64,000 nucleotides of DNA from Stieleria magnilauensis (GCA_007753675.1 CP036432.1:8930233-8994232), one strand, 5' to 3'; counted from the stretch's first letter, positions 1-9,132 are shown. Program-made: numbers and translations. The notes: generated from the sequence alone by a model not told the origin.

Positions 1-8
1 GCATCGGC

Positions 9-467
9 ATGAACACCTCTTCCATCGATCGACTCCTCGCGCCGCCACGTGCCGCTGTTGCACGTTTCCTTCTGCTCGGTTTCCTCGGGTTCAGCCTGCT
101 CGGCCTTGGCGGCTGCTCGCCTCCCGCGTTGTTTGAAAACGAATACGGCGCATACGTCCCTGCGATCGATTCGGACGCCGTGATCCCACGCGGAATGCGG
201 CGGACCAAAAATGGTTGGGAAGACGCGTCGTTGTGGTTCGTTTCGACGGAGTTTCAATCGCGATCGATCGAATCGTGGCTGGACATCCAGCGGCACCGAG
301 AACCGAACTGGTTGAGGAAGTTTTTTGAACGGATTCGGACGACACCGCCGCTGATGATCGCCGTCATCCAAATCACTGCGATCGCAGCGATTGTCCATAT
401 CAGCCACGCTCACAAAGCGGAACCGGTCAGTAATTCGGCTAAAACTCCCTCTCCACCTTTGCCCTGA
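9..467 (+). CDS. putative lipoprotein, function unknown
   Basis: This is a 152-residue protein I do not recognise. A hydrophobic stretch at residues 20-35 ends in LGGC, a good lipobox with Cys36 as the lipidation site, so export and lipid anchoring are likely. Residues about 114-131 form a second hydrophobic segment that could span the membrane, followed by a short His/Lys and Pro-rich tail. The middle part (FENEYGAYVPAID, WFVSTEFQSRSIESW) has no motif I can assign. The start is only 8 bases into the window, so its ribosome binding site and any upstream partner cannot be seen. The next gene follows on the same strand after 62 bases. Confidence 0.6.
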   Translation: MNTSSIDRLLAPPRAAVARFLLLGFLGFSLLGLGGCSPPALFENEYGAYVPAIDSDAVIPRGMRRTKNGWEDASLWFVSTEFQSRSIESWLDIQRHREPNWLRKFFERIRTTPPLMIAVIQITAIAAIVHISHAHKAEPVSNSAKTPSPPLP

Positions 468-529
468 TCTATGATGCACTGCTGCACCCTCCATCCCGTC
501 TCCGCCACACGCACCCGGCGCAGGTTACC

Positions 530-1114
530 GTGACTCGCATTCTTATCACCGCATTTGAGCCGTATGACCGTTGGAAACAGAACTCCAGCTGGTTGGCGCT
601 GGTCGACCTGACGAGTTGGTACGAAGGCGCGTTGGAGATCGCGACCCGTCGCTACCCGGTCGATTTGCCCAAGCTGCGCGAGATGCTCGAAGCCGACTTG
701 GCCCGCAACTATGACTTCGCGATTCACCTGGGTCAGTCGCCCGGATCACCCGTGATCAAACTGGAATCGGTCGGTCTAAACCTGCGCACCAACGGCGAAC
801 CCTTGCTGGTCGATGCGCCGGCGGCCTATCGTTCGACGCTCGACCTGGACGGTTGCCTGGAACGGTTGACCGCGGCGGGAATCCCGGCCCAGATCTCCCA
901 TCATGCGGGCACCTACCTGTGCAACGCCGCGCTGTTTCTGAGCCAACACTATGCCGAGATGATGGGGCGTCGAACGCAGAGTCTATTCCTTCATCTGCCA
1001 CTGACACCGGCGCAAGTTGCCGCCGACGGATCGGCGATGGCCAGCATGAGCACGCCGATGCAGAGCGCCGCGATCGCGGTTGTCAGCGAGCATCTCGCTC
1101 AAGCCGATCGCTAG
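530..1114 (+). CDS. pyroglutamyl-peptidase I-like cysteine peptidase (family C15)
   Basis: The 194-residue product has the layout of peptidase family C15, which removes N-terminal pyroglutamate from peptides in the cytoplasm. It opens with ILITAFEPYD, the usual (V)LxTGFxPF-type strand and loop. Glu79 in KLESVGLN, Cys131 in HHAGTYLCNAALF and His155 in SLFLHLPLTP match the Glu-Cys-His catalytic arrangement, so it is probably active. The length is close to the usual 200-215 residues. The start is GTG at 530, preceded by an AGG. The stop is TAG inside a CTAG. Substrate preference cannot be read from the sequence. Confidence 0.82.
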   Translation: MTRILITAFEPYDRWKQNSSWLALVDLTSWYEGALEIATRRYPVDLPKLREMLEADLARNYDFAIHLGQSPGSPVIKLESVGLNLRTNGEPLLVDAPAAYRSTLDLDGCLERLTAAGIPAQISHHAGTYLCNAALFLSQHYAEMMGRRTQSLFLHLPLTPAQVAADGSAMASMSTPMQSAAIAVVSEHLAQADR

Positions 1115-1127
1115 TGCGTCGTGACTG

Positions 1128-1325
1128 CTACAGCGAGTTGGAGAATGCGGACTGCGTGTGCTCTTGGCCGGGTCGGGCGGTCGGCAAATTCTTGTGGCTG
1201 AATGGCGTCAATGCGCCAGCGGGAAAATAGAAAGCCTTGACATCGGGGTGGCGAGAATCCGACATTGCGCCGACACGAACAACCGTGCCATCAGATAACT
1301 CAAGCGTGTAGTCGCAGTCTTTCAT
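1128..1325 (-). CDS. small hypothetical protein
   Basis: This is a 65-residue protein with no family I recognise. It is accepted mainly because its ATG is preceded by a strong ribosome binding site (AGGAAGG about six bases upstream) and the N-terminal half (MKDCDYTLELSDGTVVRVG) reads like an ordinary beta-hairpin. The C-terminal part is Pro/Gly/Ser-rich and less protein-like. It converges on the pyroglutamyl-peptidase gene, with only 13 bases between the stop codons. The roughly 280 bases between this gene and the sigma-54 activator contain no convincing gene. Confidence 0.45.
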   Translation of the reverse strand: MKDCDYTLELSDGTVVRVGAMSDSRHPDVKAFYFPAGALTPFSHKNLPTARPGQEHTQSAFSNSL

Positions 1326-1608
1326 TGTTCACCTTCCTGCGTGCTGCTGGACACCAAATCGATTGCCCCCATGCCTCAAGCGTTCCGATCAACAACAGTG
1401 GCTTGGACACTGAAGTAACGCGGCAGTGCGTCACAAGTCCGCATCGAACTGCAAGGATTTCTTGGAAATGCTTGTTTCCTGCTTCCCCCCCGAGACGATC
1501 TTTCGCCGAACCGGGTGAAGCGACATGGAAGTCGACACGGAAGAACCGCGTCAAAGAATCCTAGACCATGTTCAAGCCAACGCCGCACCGGAACCGCTCG
1601 CGCGGCGG

Positions 1609-2673
1609 TTAACCGTCAAGACCATATTCCTTGATCTTCTTATGGAGCGTGTTGCGGTTCATCCCCAACCGAGTCGCGGCTTTGGTTTGTACACCGCCGC
1701 AGGCCTGAAGCACTTGCGCGATCAATTCCTTCTCCACCACATCGACGACACCGCGATGGACATCCGTTGAGTCGCGTCCGGCTTGGTCCAATCCGAGTTG
1801 CACGACGGTCTTTGTCATCGTTTCGAAGTCAACCGGACCGGCCGCCTCCAGATCCGCCGCCGGGATCGGCTGACCACTCGTCACGCAGTCGGGCAACAGC
1901 TCAACGAGCAACTCATCGGTTTCAGCCATCACCACCGCGCGTTCGACATAGTTCTGCAACTCGCGCACGTTTCCGGGCCAATGGTAATCGCGCAGGGCCT
2001 CCATCGTGCCGGGGCCGATGTGGGCCACGTAGCGATCGTTCAGCTCGTTGTAGTAGTCCAGGAAATGCGAGACCAATGCGGGGATATCGTCACGGCGATC
2101 ACGCAGCGGTGGGATCTCGATCGGCACCACATTCAACCGCCAGTAAAGGTCTTCGCGGAAGCGTCCCCCGCGAACTTCGCCCATCAGATCACGGTTGCTG
2201 GCCGCGATGATTCGCACGTCGGTTCGAAGCGTGGTGGTGTCGCCGACGCGTTCGAATTCCTTTTCCTGCAACACGCGGAGCAGTTTGACCTGCAGGGTCA
2301 GGGACGTGCTGTTGATTTCATCCAAGAAAATCGTGCCGCCCTGGGCGGCTTCGAAGCGGCCGGTGCGATTGCTGACCGCACCGGTAAAGGCGCCGCGAAC
2401 GTGCCCGAACAATTCACTTTCGAGCAGACTTTCGCTGAGCGCGCCACAGTTGACGCGGACAAACGGACGGCCGCTGCGATGGCTCAACTGGTGAACCGCA
2501 CCGGCGATCAATTCTTTGCCGACCCCGGTCTCACCGAGCACGAGCACCGAAGCGTTGCTGACCGCAACACGTCGGGTGATGCGATAGACCTCCCGCATCG
2601 CCGAGCCATTTCCGATGATTCCCGGCAAGGGAGCGTTCTGAAGTGTAGTTGCAGGGTTGCCGAGCATTGCCAT
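1609..2673 (-). CDS. sigma-54-dependent transcriptional activator (AAA+ and Fis-type HTH)
   Basis: The protein is an enhancer-binding activator for sigma-54 RNA polymerase. Counting from the ATG at 2673, Walker A is GETGVGKE (47-54), the sigma-54 contact loop is GAFTGA (94-99), Walker B is GGTIFLDE (112-119), followed by FREDLYWRLNV and the WPGNVRELQN region. The C-terminus carries a Fis-type helix-turn-helix (AATRLGMNRNTLHKKIKEYG). There is no receiver, GAF or PAS sensor domain: only about 20 residues precede the AAA+ domain, so it may be controlled by protein contact or abundance. An in-frame TTG at 2703 would add ten Arg-rich residues. The ATG is preferred although neither start has a strong ribosome binding site. 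The target operon is unknown. Confidence 0.88.
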   Translation of the reverse strand: MAMLGNPATTLQNAPLPGIIGNGSAMREVYRITRRVAVSNASVLVLGETGVGKELIAGAVHQLSHRSGRPFVRVNCGALSESLLESELFGHVRGAFTGAVSNRTGRFEAAQGGTIFLDEINSTSLTLQVKLLRVLQEKEFERVGDTTTLRTDVRIIAASNRDLMGEVRGGRFREDLYWRLNVVPIEIPPLRDRRDDIPALVSHFLDYYNELNDRYVAHIGPGTMEALRDYHWPGNVRELQNYVERAVVMAETDELLVELLPDCVTSGQPIPAADLEAAGPVDFETMTKTVVQLGLDQAGRDSTDVHRGVVDVVEKELIAQVLQACGGVQTKAATRLGMNRNTLHKKIKEYGLDG

Positions 2674-2877
2674 GAAGCGATCACGGCGGAACCGGACTCT
2701 CAAGTCGAGCCTCGATCACCGCAGGCGTTTCGCCTGATCCAGGAAGTCGTAAAGATTCCGCCCGTTCCGCCAATGCATCGGAGTGCCCCAATGCCAACGA
2801 GCAATTGTGCTACCTCAGCACTGCCGCGAAAGTAGCGTTTTGCGGCGGATCCCGATACCGGGTGTGTTTTAACGAGG

Positions 2878-4779
2878 CTACGAATCACCTTGCAAGGCTG
2901 CTGCGCCGGTCATGCGAAAACGGGCCCGCTCACCGACCGAGAGTGGCGGCAATCGACGCTTCGACTCGACTTCGAACAACACATCGGTCAACGCCGCCGG
3001 GCTGCCCGGCAGCGGGACCAGGTAAACGGCAGGCGTGTCATTGCTGATCCAGCGATTGGAGGTGGTCTCCAACTCGGTCCGCCGGAGACTCTTTTCGCTG
3101 GTTTCGGCATCACTGTAAAACACAATCGGAATCCGCTTGCCCTTGGGCTGCCGCCGGACGCGATCGACCAATTCGGCCGGTGCCGCATCGGCAATCCTGA
3201 TCTTGCTGACAACCATTCGCAGGTCACCGCCACGCTCAATCGCCCGCTCGACCTCAATCGCCGACGTCACCCGCTCGACCACGTACCCCATCTGGTTGAG
3301 GATCGATTCCTGACGCAGTGCAATGACCGGACGCGTTTCCAACAAGATGACCAGCGGGCTGGAATCGAGTGACGCCATCTCCGCCAACGTCTTGCGAACG
3401 TAGCTCGCCCCTGGAAACGCAAACCCCCTCTCGGACCTGGAAACGGCCTGCCACAGACCGTCCGCCGCCTCATAACGAATCCGCGGCTGGGGATCGCGAA
3501 CCGCCTCAACCAACTCAGAAAACCCACCGTCGCGACCGACCAGCAAGTCGGAACCCGCGTTGCCTGAAGCGATGGAATCCGACAACAGACGCACGATGCC
3601 GACCGAGGCGGGAATGTCGTTTCGACTGCGTAGCTCTGCCAGTGCGACCAATAGCGAGGGTGGATCCACTTGATCGCGATACAGCTGACGGACTTGCTTG
3701 ACTTGGTCAGGATCCCCCCAATTCACATCGACCATGACACGATACGCCAGATCAGCCGCCAGCACGCTGCGGCCGACCGCAGGGGGCAAACTCCCCAGCC
3801 GCCGCAATCGTTGCGCCGCGTCATAGGCCTCGCGGTATCGCCGAAAAATCTCCGTGCTGCGGTTGAACTGCACTCCCGTGCGATCGTCATTGACCGACCA
3901 CAGGACCGCCGGTGACAAGTCGTTCGGCGTTCGCATCGCAACCGAGCGCAGCGTGTTTAATCGATCGGCCAACACCGCGATGGCGTCCGGTTTTTCAAAG
4001 CCTGGGGGAAACACCGAGGAACGACGCGCGACTTGGGCTTCTTCCGCCGTCGCATCGGTCGCCAATGCCGAAGCGATCAACGTGTCGGTTGCCGCTGCAG
4101 GATCGAGAACCCGCAGTGCGTCCAAGGCCGACGCGCGAACACTCGGGGCTCCGTAGAGTGCGAGTTGATTGAGTGCTTGAGCACCACCGTCGCCAAGCGC
4201 CTTGAGCACGCCGAGCAACTTGGCGCGATGACCAGCACCCACCCCCCCGGTGATCGCGGAGACGATCGCTTCAATGGAAGCGTTCCCGCCGGCCATCAAG
4301 GTTCGGTTGGCGCCCAGATTGGCATCAATCGCATCGCCGGCAAGCTGATCGATCGCGGCGCGTAGACGCTCCGGCGACTGCTGGTTCGCCTTCGCCGCAG
4401 CCGTCATTTTTTTGATCGCCGAACGGCTGGCGTCACTCAGGTCGCTTCGAAGCGAGATCCGCAACAGCAATTCGTTGCCGATCGCATCGGCGGCTTGGGC
4501 CAGCTGGGTCGAATCGCCGACGCCATCAATTTTCGCCAGCCAATGCTCGACTTCAGGCCAGGCACCGATTCGAGCCAGCGAGCCGATCGCTTCGGCCCGG
4601 TAGATCCCGCCCCGGGCGGCAGTCGATTCGAGCTGACGGACCAGCTCATCGGTTTTGGCCGGGGCCTCGGTCGGATCAGAGGCCTCCGACGGCCCGTCGT
4701 CGAATTGACCGGGAGCGCCGGCGGCCAGAAAAGCCACCGACGCAAGAGAGACGGCGATGATCAAGACGTGAAACCGCAT
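2878..4779 (-). CDS. secreted HEAT-repeat-like protein with C-terminal receiver-like domain
   Basis: The 633-residue product has a signal peptide (residues 1 to about 22, ending AFLAAGAPG). Most of it is alpha-helical, with HEAT-like pairs, for example GGAQALNQLALYGAPSVRAS and a later PRIRYEAADGLWQAVS. Residues about 470-610 look like a response-regulator fold: a hydrophobic strand (PLVILLETRPV), a helix (RQESILNQMGYVVERV), then a third strand (LRMVVSKIRI) where the phospho-acceptor Asp would be expected but is absent, and a later strand (RIPIVFYSDAE). A receiver-like fold in an exported protein is unusual. The ATG at 4779 is chosen over an in-frame TTG three codons earlier. No clear Shine-Dalgarno is seen. 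The function is unknown. Confidence 0.6.
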   Translation of the reverse strand: MRFHVLIIAVSLASVAFLAAGAPGQFDDGPSEASDPTEAPAKTDELVRQLESTAARGGIYRAEAIGSLARIGAWPEVEHWLAKIDGVGDSTQLAQAADAIGNELLLRISLRSDLSDASRSAIKKMTAAAKANQQSPERLRAAIDQLAGDAIDANLGANRTLMAGGNASIEAIVSAITGGVGAGHRAKLLGVLKALGDGGAQALNQLALYGAPSVRASALDALRVLDPAAATDTLIASALATDATAEEAQVARRSSVFPPGFEKPDAIAVLADRLNTLRSVAMRTPNDLSPAVLWSVNDDRTGVQFNRSTEIFRRYREAYDAAQRLRRLGSLPPAVGRSVLAADLAYRVMVDVNWGDPDQVKQVRQLYRDQVDPPSLLVALAELRSRNDIPASVGIVRLLSDSIASGNAGSDLLVGRDGGFSELVEAVRDPQPRIRYEAADGLWQAVSRSERGFAFPGASYVRKTLAEMASLDSSPLVILLETRPVIALRQESILNQMGYVVERVTSAIEVERAIERGGDLRMVVSKIRIADAAPAELVDRVRRQPKGKRIPIVFYSDAETSEKSLRRTELETTSNRWISNDTPAVYLVPLPGSPAALTDVLFEVESKRRLPPLSVGERARFRMTGAAALQGDS

Positions 4780-5005
4780 GATGGACAAACGGGGGGGGAG
4801 AGGAGTGGAAGAGTGCCAGGGGACCCAGCGATATCTTAGTCACCGAAAGACCGACGTGCGCCCAATCCCTTTGCGTTTGGCCGAAGGGGACACCGCTTTA
4901 CCTAGTGGTATTGGCACTGGGGCCGCACCGCCAACAAGACACACCAGGCGAAGGAGCCCGGTGACAGGCACCCTTCTGAGGAGCCAACCGGCATTCAGCG
5001 GCCGC

Positions 5006-5569
5006 TCACTCCTCGCTCGGGGCATCCGCCATGATCTTTTCCAACTCCTTCCAATTCTGCCATTCAATTGTGCCTTCCTGAGGCACCGGATCGCCCGACT
5101 CCCGGACCATCTGATTGAGTTGCTTGGTGCGTTTCTCAACGCGCTGCTGCCACTCTTGGTGCAACTCGTCTTTTGTCCGGCCCGATGTACCGGGGCGATT
5201 TTTGTCCTGGACGCGAGCGAGCAACCGTCGATCGATGTCGCGGGTGTGATTGACGTATTCTTCGGCGCTCAACCGTGCCTCATACTCCTGGCTGGTGAGG
5301 GTGGCGTGCGCCGACGAAAGGCCATTCTTCTTGCCCGTCAGAGCTCCCGAGCAAAAGGGCAGGGTGAAGGCCCATGCGATCAGTCCGGTCGAAAACAAGA
5401 ACGAGCCCAGGATCGCGAACTTTGCGACGTTGCTGCGTGGCAACGCGTGATTGCGATCACTCTTACGTCGTCCACCGGCCTGCACGCCGCTGTCGTGACC
5501 GGTCCGGTCACTTTCGCGGCGGTTCATCTCGGGCGGTTCGCCCGGCGTTGCGTTGCTCTTCTCTGACAT
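5006..5569 (-). CDS. hypothetical single-pass membrane protein
   Basis: This 187-residue protein has a polar, basic N-terminal region of about 47 residues, one transmembrane segment (about 48-70, AKFAILGSFLFSTGLIAWAF), and a charged C-terminal region rich in Glu, Arg and Gln that could form a coiled coil (ARLSAEEYVNHTRDIDRRLL onwards). The ATG is preceded by GGGGGAAG at good spacing. It lies 31 bases downstream of the vWA/TadG-like gene on the same strand and is probably the last gene of that operon. A role with the Tad-like proteins is inferred from position only. Confidence 0.55.
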   Translation of the reverse strand: MSEKSNATPGEPPEMNRRESDRTGHDSGVQAGGRRKSDRNHALPRSNVAKFAILGSFLFSTGLIAWAFTLPFCSGALTGKKNGLSSAHATLTSQEYEARLSAEEYVNHTRDIDRRLLARVQDKNRPGTSGRTKDELHQEWQQRVEKRTKQLNQMVRESGDPVPQEGTIEWQNWKELEKIMADAPSEE

Positions 5570-5600
5570 GGTTGCTTCCCCCGACAGGTTTGGACGTGGA

Positions 5601-6884
5601 CTACTTGGTCAAGATGGTGGGCAAGTTGTTGGCGATCTCCTCAAAGATCCGCACCAGATCCTCGCCGGTCGCAGCGTGATAGTGCTTTCCGCCGCCGATC
5701 GCCGCGACTTCCCGCATGTCTTGCTGGTTGGCACCGTCGCCAAAGGTCACGGTGTGGATCGTCAACAGATAATTGTTGACCAGCGACTGGGCCACGTTTT
5801 CGGCCCACGGAGTTTGGTTCTGATTGCCGTCGGTCATCACGACCATCGTCTTTGCCGCGAACGGCCTTGCCCGGCTATGAATCAAGCCCTCGATCCCTTC
5901 TTGCATGCCTTTGCCGATGGCGGTGCTGCCACCGGTATTGAGCTGGGCGACTTTATTGCGAACAATTTGAAGATCCTTTTCCAGCAACGTGTCCAGCGTC
6001 GCACTGCTGGAATAGCTGGCCAGTGAGACCTGTTCTTCTTGGCTGGTCCCATCCAGCACGTCCAAGAACGCGTTGACGGCGACTTCAAGATCCTGCCACG
6101 CGTTGGTCGGCGGCGTGCCCTTGTTGAAGTAGTTCTCGTACATGTACTGCTGGTAGGTCACCCAGTCATGGCCGTTGGCATAAGAATAGCGCCAGCGTCC
6201 GCGGGACCACCATCGATTGAGTTGGCCTTGGCCGGCCGCCCAATCCTTGGCCGCGGTCGAGAACGGGTTTTCGCCGTAAGCCCAACCGAAATCGATGTCG
6301 TCCATGGACCCCGAACGATCCAAGATCAACGAGATATCTCGGTCCACCTGCATTGCGACCGAGTCGTGTTGTGTTTCAAAATCGTTGGTGCTGAGCAAAC
6401 CGGGGATGATCAAGGGAACGTTGCCCGACAACGAGCCTTCCAGTCGTTTTCCATGAACCCGAACGGCACTGGCAACCGTTCCGTTGCGAACGGCCGGGGT
6501 CGGGATCTTGATGAAGTGGTAACGGCTTCCGTCGCCGCCGTATTGCTCCGTTCTTCCGAATTCGATTTCGCCGTCGTTGTCGCCCGAACGCAGCCGCAGC
6601 GGTTCGCCATCGACCGTGTTCAGCGCGGCGGTCGCAACGGCGGCATCGATCGCGGCGTCGACGGTTTGCACCTCGCTGAACGCACGACCGGCCGAGCGTG
6701 CCGCCGCGTCGGTGGCGATCGACAGCTCCGTGCGGGTCAGTTGCATGTGCGCGGCGTTGATTGCAAACGCGGCCAGAATTGCAAGAACGGGCAACACGAC
6801 CGCAGTCATCGCCATCACCGTCCCGCGACGGTGTTGCGATCGGGCGTGGTTCGCGCGTCCTTTTCGAGCAGATTTGACGTTCAT
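5601..6884 (-). CDS. TadG-like protein with von Willebrand factor A domain
   Basis: The 427-residue protein starts with a short basic region and one transmembrane helix (TVMAMTAVVLPVLAILAAFA) followed by NAAHMQLTRTELSIATDAAA, the pattern of TadG/TadE-type pseudopilin-like proteins. The later part is a vWA domain with a MIDAS-type DRSGSM motif and a second acidic loop (VVMTDGNQNQTP). Such proteins are anchored in the inner membrane and expose the vWA domain outside. The ATG at 6884 is chosen because the open frame further upstream overlaps the next TadE-like gene and looks non-coding. It forms a minus-strand group with the two genes above it and the small membrane protein below it. Confidence 0.8.
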   Translation of the reverse strand: MNVKSARKGRANHARSQHRRGTVMAMTAVVLPVLAILAAFAINAAHMQLTRTELSIATDAAARSAGRAFSEVQTVDAAIDAAVATAALNTVDGEPLRLRSGDNDGEIEFGRTEQYGGDGSRYHFIKIPTPAVRNGTVASAVRVHGKRLEGSLSGNVPLIIPGLLSTNDFETQHDSVAMQVDRDISLILDRSGSMDDIDFGWAYGENPFSTAAKDWAAGQGQLNRWWSRGRWRYSYANGHDWVTYQQYMYENYFNKGTPPTNAWQDLEVAVNAFLDVLDGTSQEEQVSLASYSSSATLDTLLEKDLQIVRNKVAQLNTGGSTAIGKGMQEGIEGLIHSRARPFAAKTMVVMTDGNQNQTPWAENVAQSLVNNYLLTIHTVTFGDGANQQDMREVAAIGGGKHYHAATGEDLVRIFEEIANNLPTILTK

Positions 6885-6946
6885 GGTGTAACTCGCGGAA
6901 TTGGGACGAAAAGGAATGTCTGAGGAGTGGAAAAGAAAGACAAGGA

Positions 6947-7390
6947 TTACTGTTCGTAAAAACCGTCGTAGCGTTCGGTCCGAATCCGAGCGGTCGATTC
7001 GATCGTCGCGTTGGGCAAGAACATCGGTGCAAACAGTGCGATTGCGTCGAAGTCGACGGTCACGGTGACCACCACATCGCGTGCATCCGCGTCGAGCGGC
7101 TCGACGCGGACCTGGTACCCCGCGTTGGTCATCATCCCCATCACTTCGTCCGCGGCCGCCTCCGCTTCTTCGGCCGTCGCCCCAGGCACCATCGCGCGGC
7201 GCGCGGCAAAGTAGGCCGCATCTTGTGCCAGGTTTCGGATCATGTTCATCCGAGCAAATTCCATGCACGTGAAGATCAACACGAAAAAGATGTTGGCGCA
7301 AATGGCGAATTCCACGGCAGCCGCGCCGCGTCGACGCTTGCCGGTGTGTCGACGTTTCGACCGAGTCTTACATCTGGAACGTGGTTTCAT
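6947..7390 (-). CDS. TadE-like pseudopilin/assembly protein
   Basis: The 147-residue protein has a very basic N-terminus (residues 1-21) followed by GAAAVEFAICANIFFVLIFT, which is the TadE signature: a Gly-Ala, Glu-Phe and hydrophobic segment like a type IV pilin. The rest is a small periplasmic domain. TadE-like proteins are minor components or assembly factors of Tad/Flp-type secretion. No pilin, ATPase (TadA) or secretin gene lies next to it, so the full system, if present, is elsewhere. The spacing to the next gene (62 bases) suggests one transcript. This is a family-level call. Confidence 0.8.
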   Translation of the reverse strand: MKPRSRCKTRSKRRHTGKRRRGAAAVEFAICANIFFVLIFTCMEFARMNMIRNLAQDAAYFAARRAMVPGATAEEAEAAADEVMGMMTNAGYQVRVEPLDADARDVVVTVTVDFDAIALFAPMFLPNATIESTARIRTERYDGFYEQ

Positions 7391-7448
7391 GGCTGGGGTC
7401 CGCAGCGGAAATGATGGGGCTAGTGAAGCGTTGTTTCAGGTGGAACGG

Positions 7449-7907
7449 TCAGTTGTTCGGCAGATTTTTGTACTCTTTGCGCAACGTCACATCCGCGGAA
7501 AGACTCGTCCCAGAGAACAGCGCCGAGGGGATCAACAGGTTTCCATCGCAGGGCACGGTCACGGTCGTGGTGACGTTTTCCAGCGTGTCCGCGTCGGCAA
7601 AATCTGGCGAACTGAACGTACAGGGATTTCCGCTGTATTGAATGTTCCGCTCGTCCAAGAACTGCTGCACCCTGGCGATCACATCGGCGTTGGTGCGGCC
7701 CCTCGCGACGCCGCGACGAGCTCCCTCATAGGCCGCCAACTTGATGGACTCTTTCAAGAACAACATCGAACAAAGATCGATGGTTCCGATCGTCAGCGCG
7801 ATCAGTGCTGGCAAGCAAACGGCGAATTCGACGGTGGCGGCACCACGACGCCTGAATCGGCGGGAGGAACGACACGAACTCGTGTTGCGACGCTTGGAAA
7901 GAATCAT
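7449..7907 (-). CDS. TadE-like protein
   Basis: The second TadE-like protein has an Arg-rich N-terminus followed by GAATVEFAVCLPALIALTIG and a mixed periplasmic domain of about 100 residues with Cys in CTF and PCDG that could form a disulfide. It resembles the gene just downstream but is clearly diverged, so this is an old duplication. The ATG at 7907 (MILSKRRN) is preferred over a longer form from 7967, whose extra 20 residues look untranslated. It begins the run of Tad-like genes on the minus strand. Confidence 0.77.
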   Translation of the reverse strand: MILSKRRNTSSCRSSRRFRRRGAATVEFAVCLPALIALTIGTIDLCSMLFLKESIKLAAYEGARRGVARGRTNADVIARVQQFLDERNIQYSGNPCTFSSPDFADADTLENVTTTVTVPCDGNLLIPSALFSGTSLSADVTLRKEYKNLPNN

Positions 7908-8034
7908 GACGAGAGGCGATGGAGTGAACGAACGAGTGAATTCCGCTGTCGGAACCCTAGCTCGCAATCCTGTCGCAAGACGGACATTTCATCCGTCGCC
8001 TCTCACAAAAAAGACGGAGTTTTTCCGTCACCGG

Positions 8035-9132
8035 CTAAAGACAATCGGTACGGCCGGACTCGTTGAGTCGCTTGACGGCCTCGCGGACGCGCTCTTCGGC
8101 CGATTTGGGCGCCACCAGCGTCGCGTCCTTGGTCTGCACGACGATCAAGTCCTCCACTCCGATCGTAACGATGGTGTGGCCTGGTTCGCCAAAGATGATT
8201 GAACCGGTCGTATCGATCCCCAGATGTTCGCCGACGACCGTGTTGCCATCGGCATCGGCGTCGTGCAACCGTCCCAGCGATTGCCAACTGCCGACGTCAT
8301 CCCATTGAAACGGAGCCTCGATGACGGCGACGTTGGAATACGATTCCATCACCGCATAATCGATCGACGTCCCTTCGATCGCGCAGAATTCTTTCTCAAG
8401 AACCTCGTCGTAGTCGGGCGAACCGATCGCGTCGGCAATGGTCTGGATGTGCGAATACATCGCCGGCTGGTTGGCCTTGATCGCCTCAAGGATGACCGAT
8501 GCCCGCCACAAAAAGATGCCGCTGTTCCAATAGAAGTCACCCGACTGCAGGTACTGCGTCGCGGTTTCCTGGTTCGGCTTCTCGCGAAACTGGTCGACCT
8601 GATACGCCTTAACGCCGGACGCCCTATCGGCAGGGCTGTCAGATTCGATCGCCGGTCCCCGCTGGATGTAGCCGAAGGATTCGGCAGGATAGGTCGGTTT
8701 GATTCCGAAAGTAACGATCCGCTCGGGATCCTCGATCACCAACCGTTCGGCCGCCGAGATCGCACTGCAGAATTGCTCGTCGGTGCCGATCACGTGGTCT
8801 GACGGCATCACCGCCATGATCGCGTCGGGATCCTGGTGAGCAATCAACGCGGCGGCCAATCCGATGCACGGAGCGGTGTCGCGTTTGGCCGGTTCGCCGA
8901 TCAAGTTTTTCGCCGGATGCGACGGCAGTTGTTCCGCGATCGGATCGACCAAGACTTTGTTGGTCACGATCAGTTGCCGCTCCGGCGGCACCAGCCCGGC
9001 CAGCCGATCGCTGGTCGACTGGATCATCGTCCGTTGCCCGGAAAGGGCCAACAACTGTTTCGGCCGCAACGTCCGACTCGCCGGCCAGAATCGCGTCCCA
9101 CTTCCGCCTGCCATGATCACCGCGTACAGCAT
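8035..9132 (-). CDS. manC: mannose-1-phosphate guanylyltransferase
   Basis: The enzyme makes GDP-mannose from mannose-1-phosphate and GTP, supplying polysaccharide and glycoprotein synthesis. The nucleotidyltransferase signature MAGGSGTRFWPASR is followed by LRPKQLLAL, and the sugar-1-phosphate contact FREKPN and the GNSGIFLWRA-like segment (YWNSGIFLWRAS) are present. At 365 residues it is the single-domain form and lacks the C-terminal phosphomannose isomerase domain of the bifunctional 480-residue enzymes. The ATG at 9132 has an AAGAAG upstream. Its stop lies 127 bases from the TadE-like gene, so a shared transcript is possible but not shown. The symbol is given at the family level. Confidence 0.9.
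   Translation of the reverse strand: MLYAVIMAGGSGTRFWPASRTLRPKQLLALSGQRTMIQSTSDRLAGLVPPERQLIVTNKVLVDPIAEQLPSHPAKNLIGEPAKRDTAPCIGLAAALIAHQDPDAIMAVMPSDHVIGTDEQFCSAISAAERLVIEDPERIVTFGIKPTYPAESFGYIQRGPAIESDSPADRASGVKAYQVDQFREKPNQETATQYLQSGDFYWNSGIFLWRASVILEAIKANQPAMYSHIQTIADAIGSPDYDEVLEKEFCAIEGTSIDYAVMESYSNVAVIEAPFQWDDVGSWQSLGRLHDADADGNTVVGEHLGIDTTGSIIFGEPGHTIVTIGVEDLIVVQTKDATLVAPKSAEERVREAVKRLNESGRTDCL

Noticed and set aside
1112..1130. CTAGTGCGTCGTGAC after the pyroglutamyl-peptidase stop, similar to the element/IS tips
   Set aside because: The gene also ends at a CTAG, but there are no palindromic arms or second boundary within 200 bases, so it cannot be called a copy. It may be a remnant.
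1783..2835. Plus-strand frame of 350 codons opposite the sigma-54 activator
   Set aside because: The activator on the other strand has all AAA+ and HTH motifs; the plus frame has none.
4904..4922. TTGGCAC with GC 10 bases later, resembling a sigma-54 promoter
   Set aside because: The minus-12 part is poor (CCGC) and no plus-strand gene follows.
6885..7301. Upstream extension of the vWA/TadG-like frame
   Set aside because: It would overlap the TadE-like gene and its sequence is Arg/Gly/Asp-rich and non-conserved in appearance; the ATG at 6884 begins at the proper basic/TM start.
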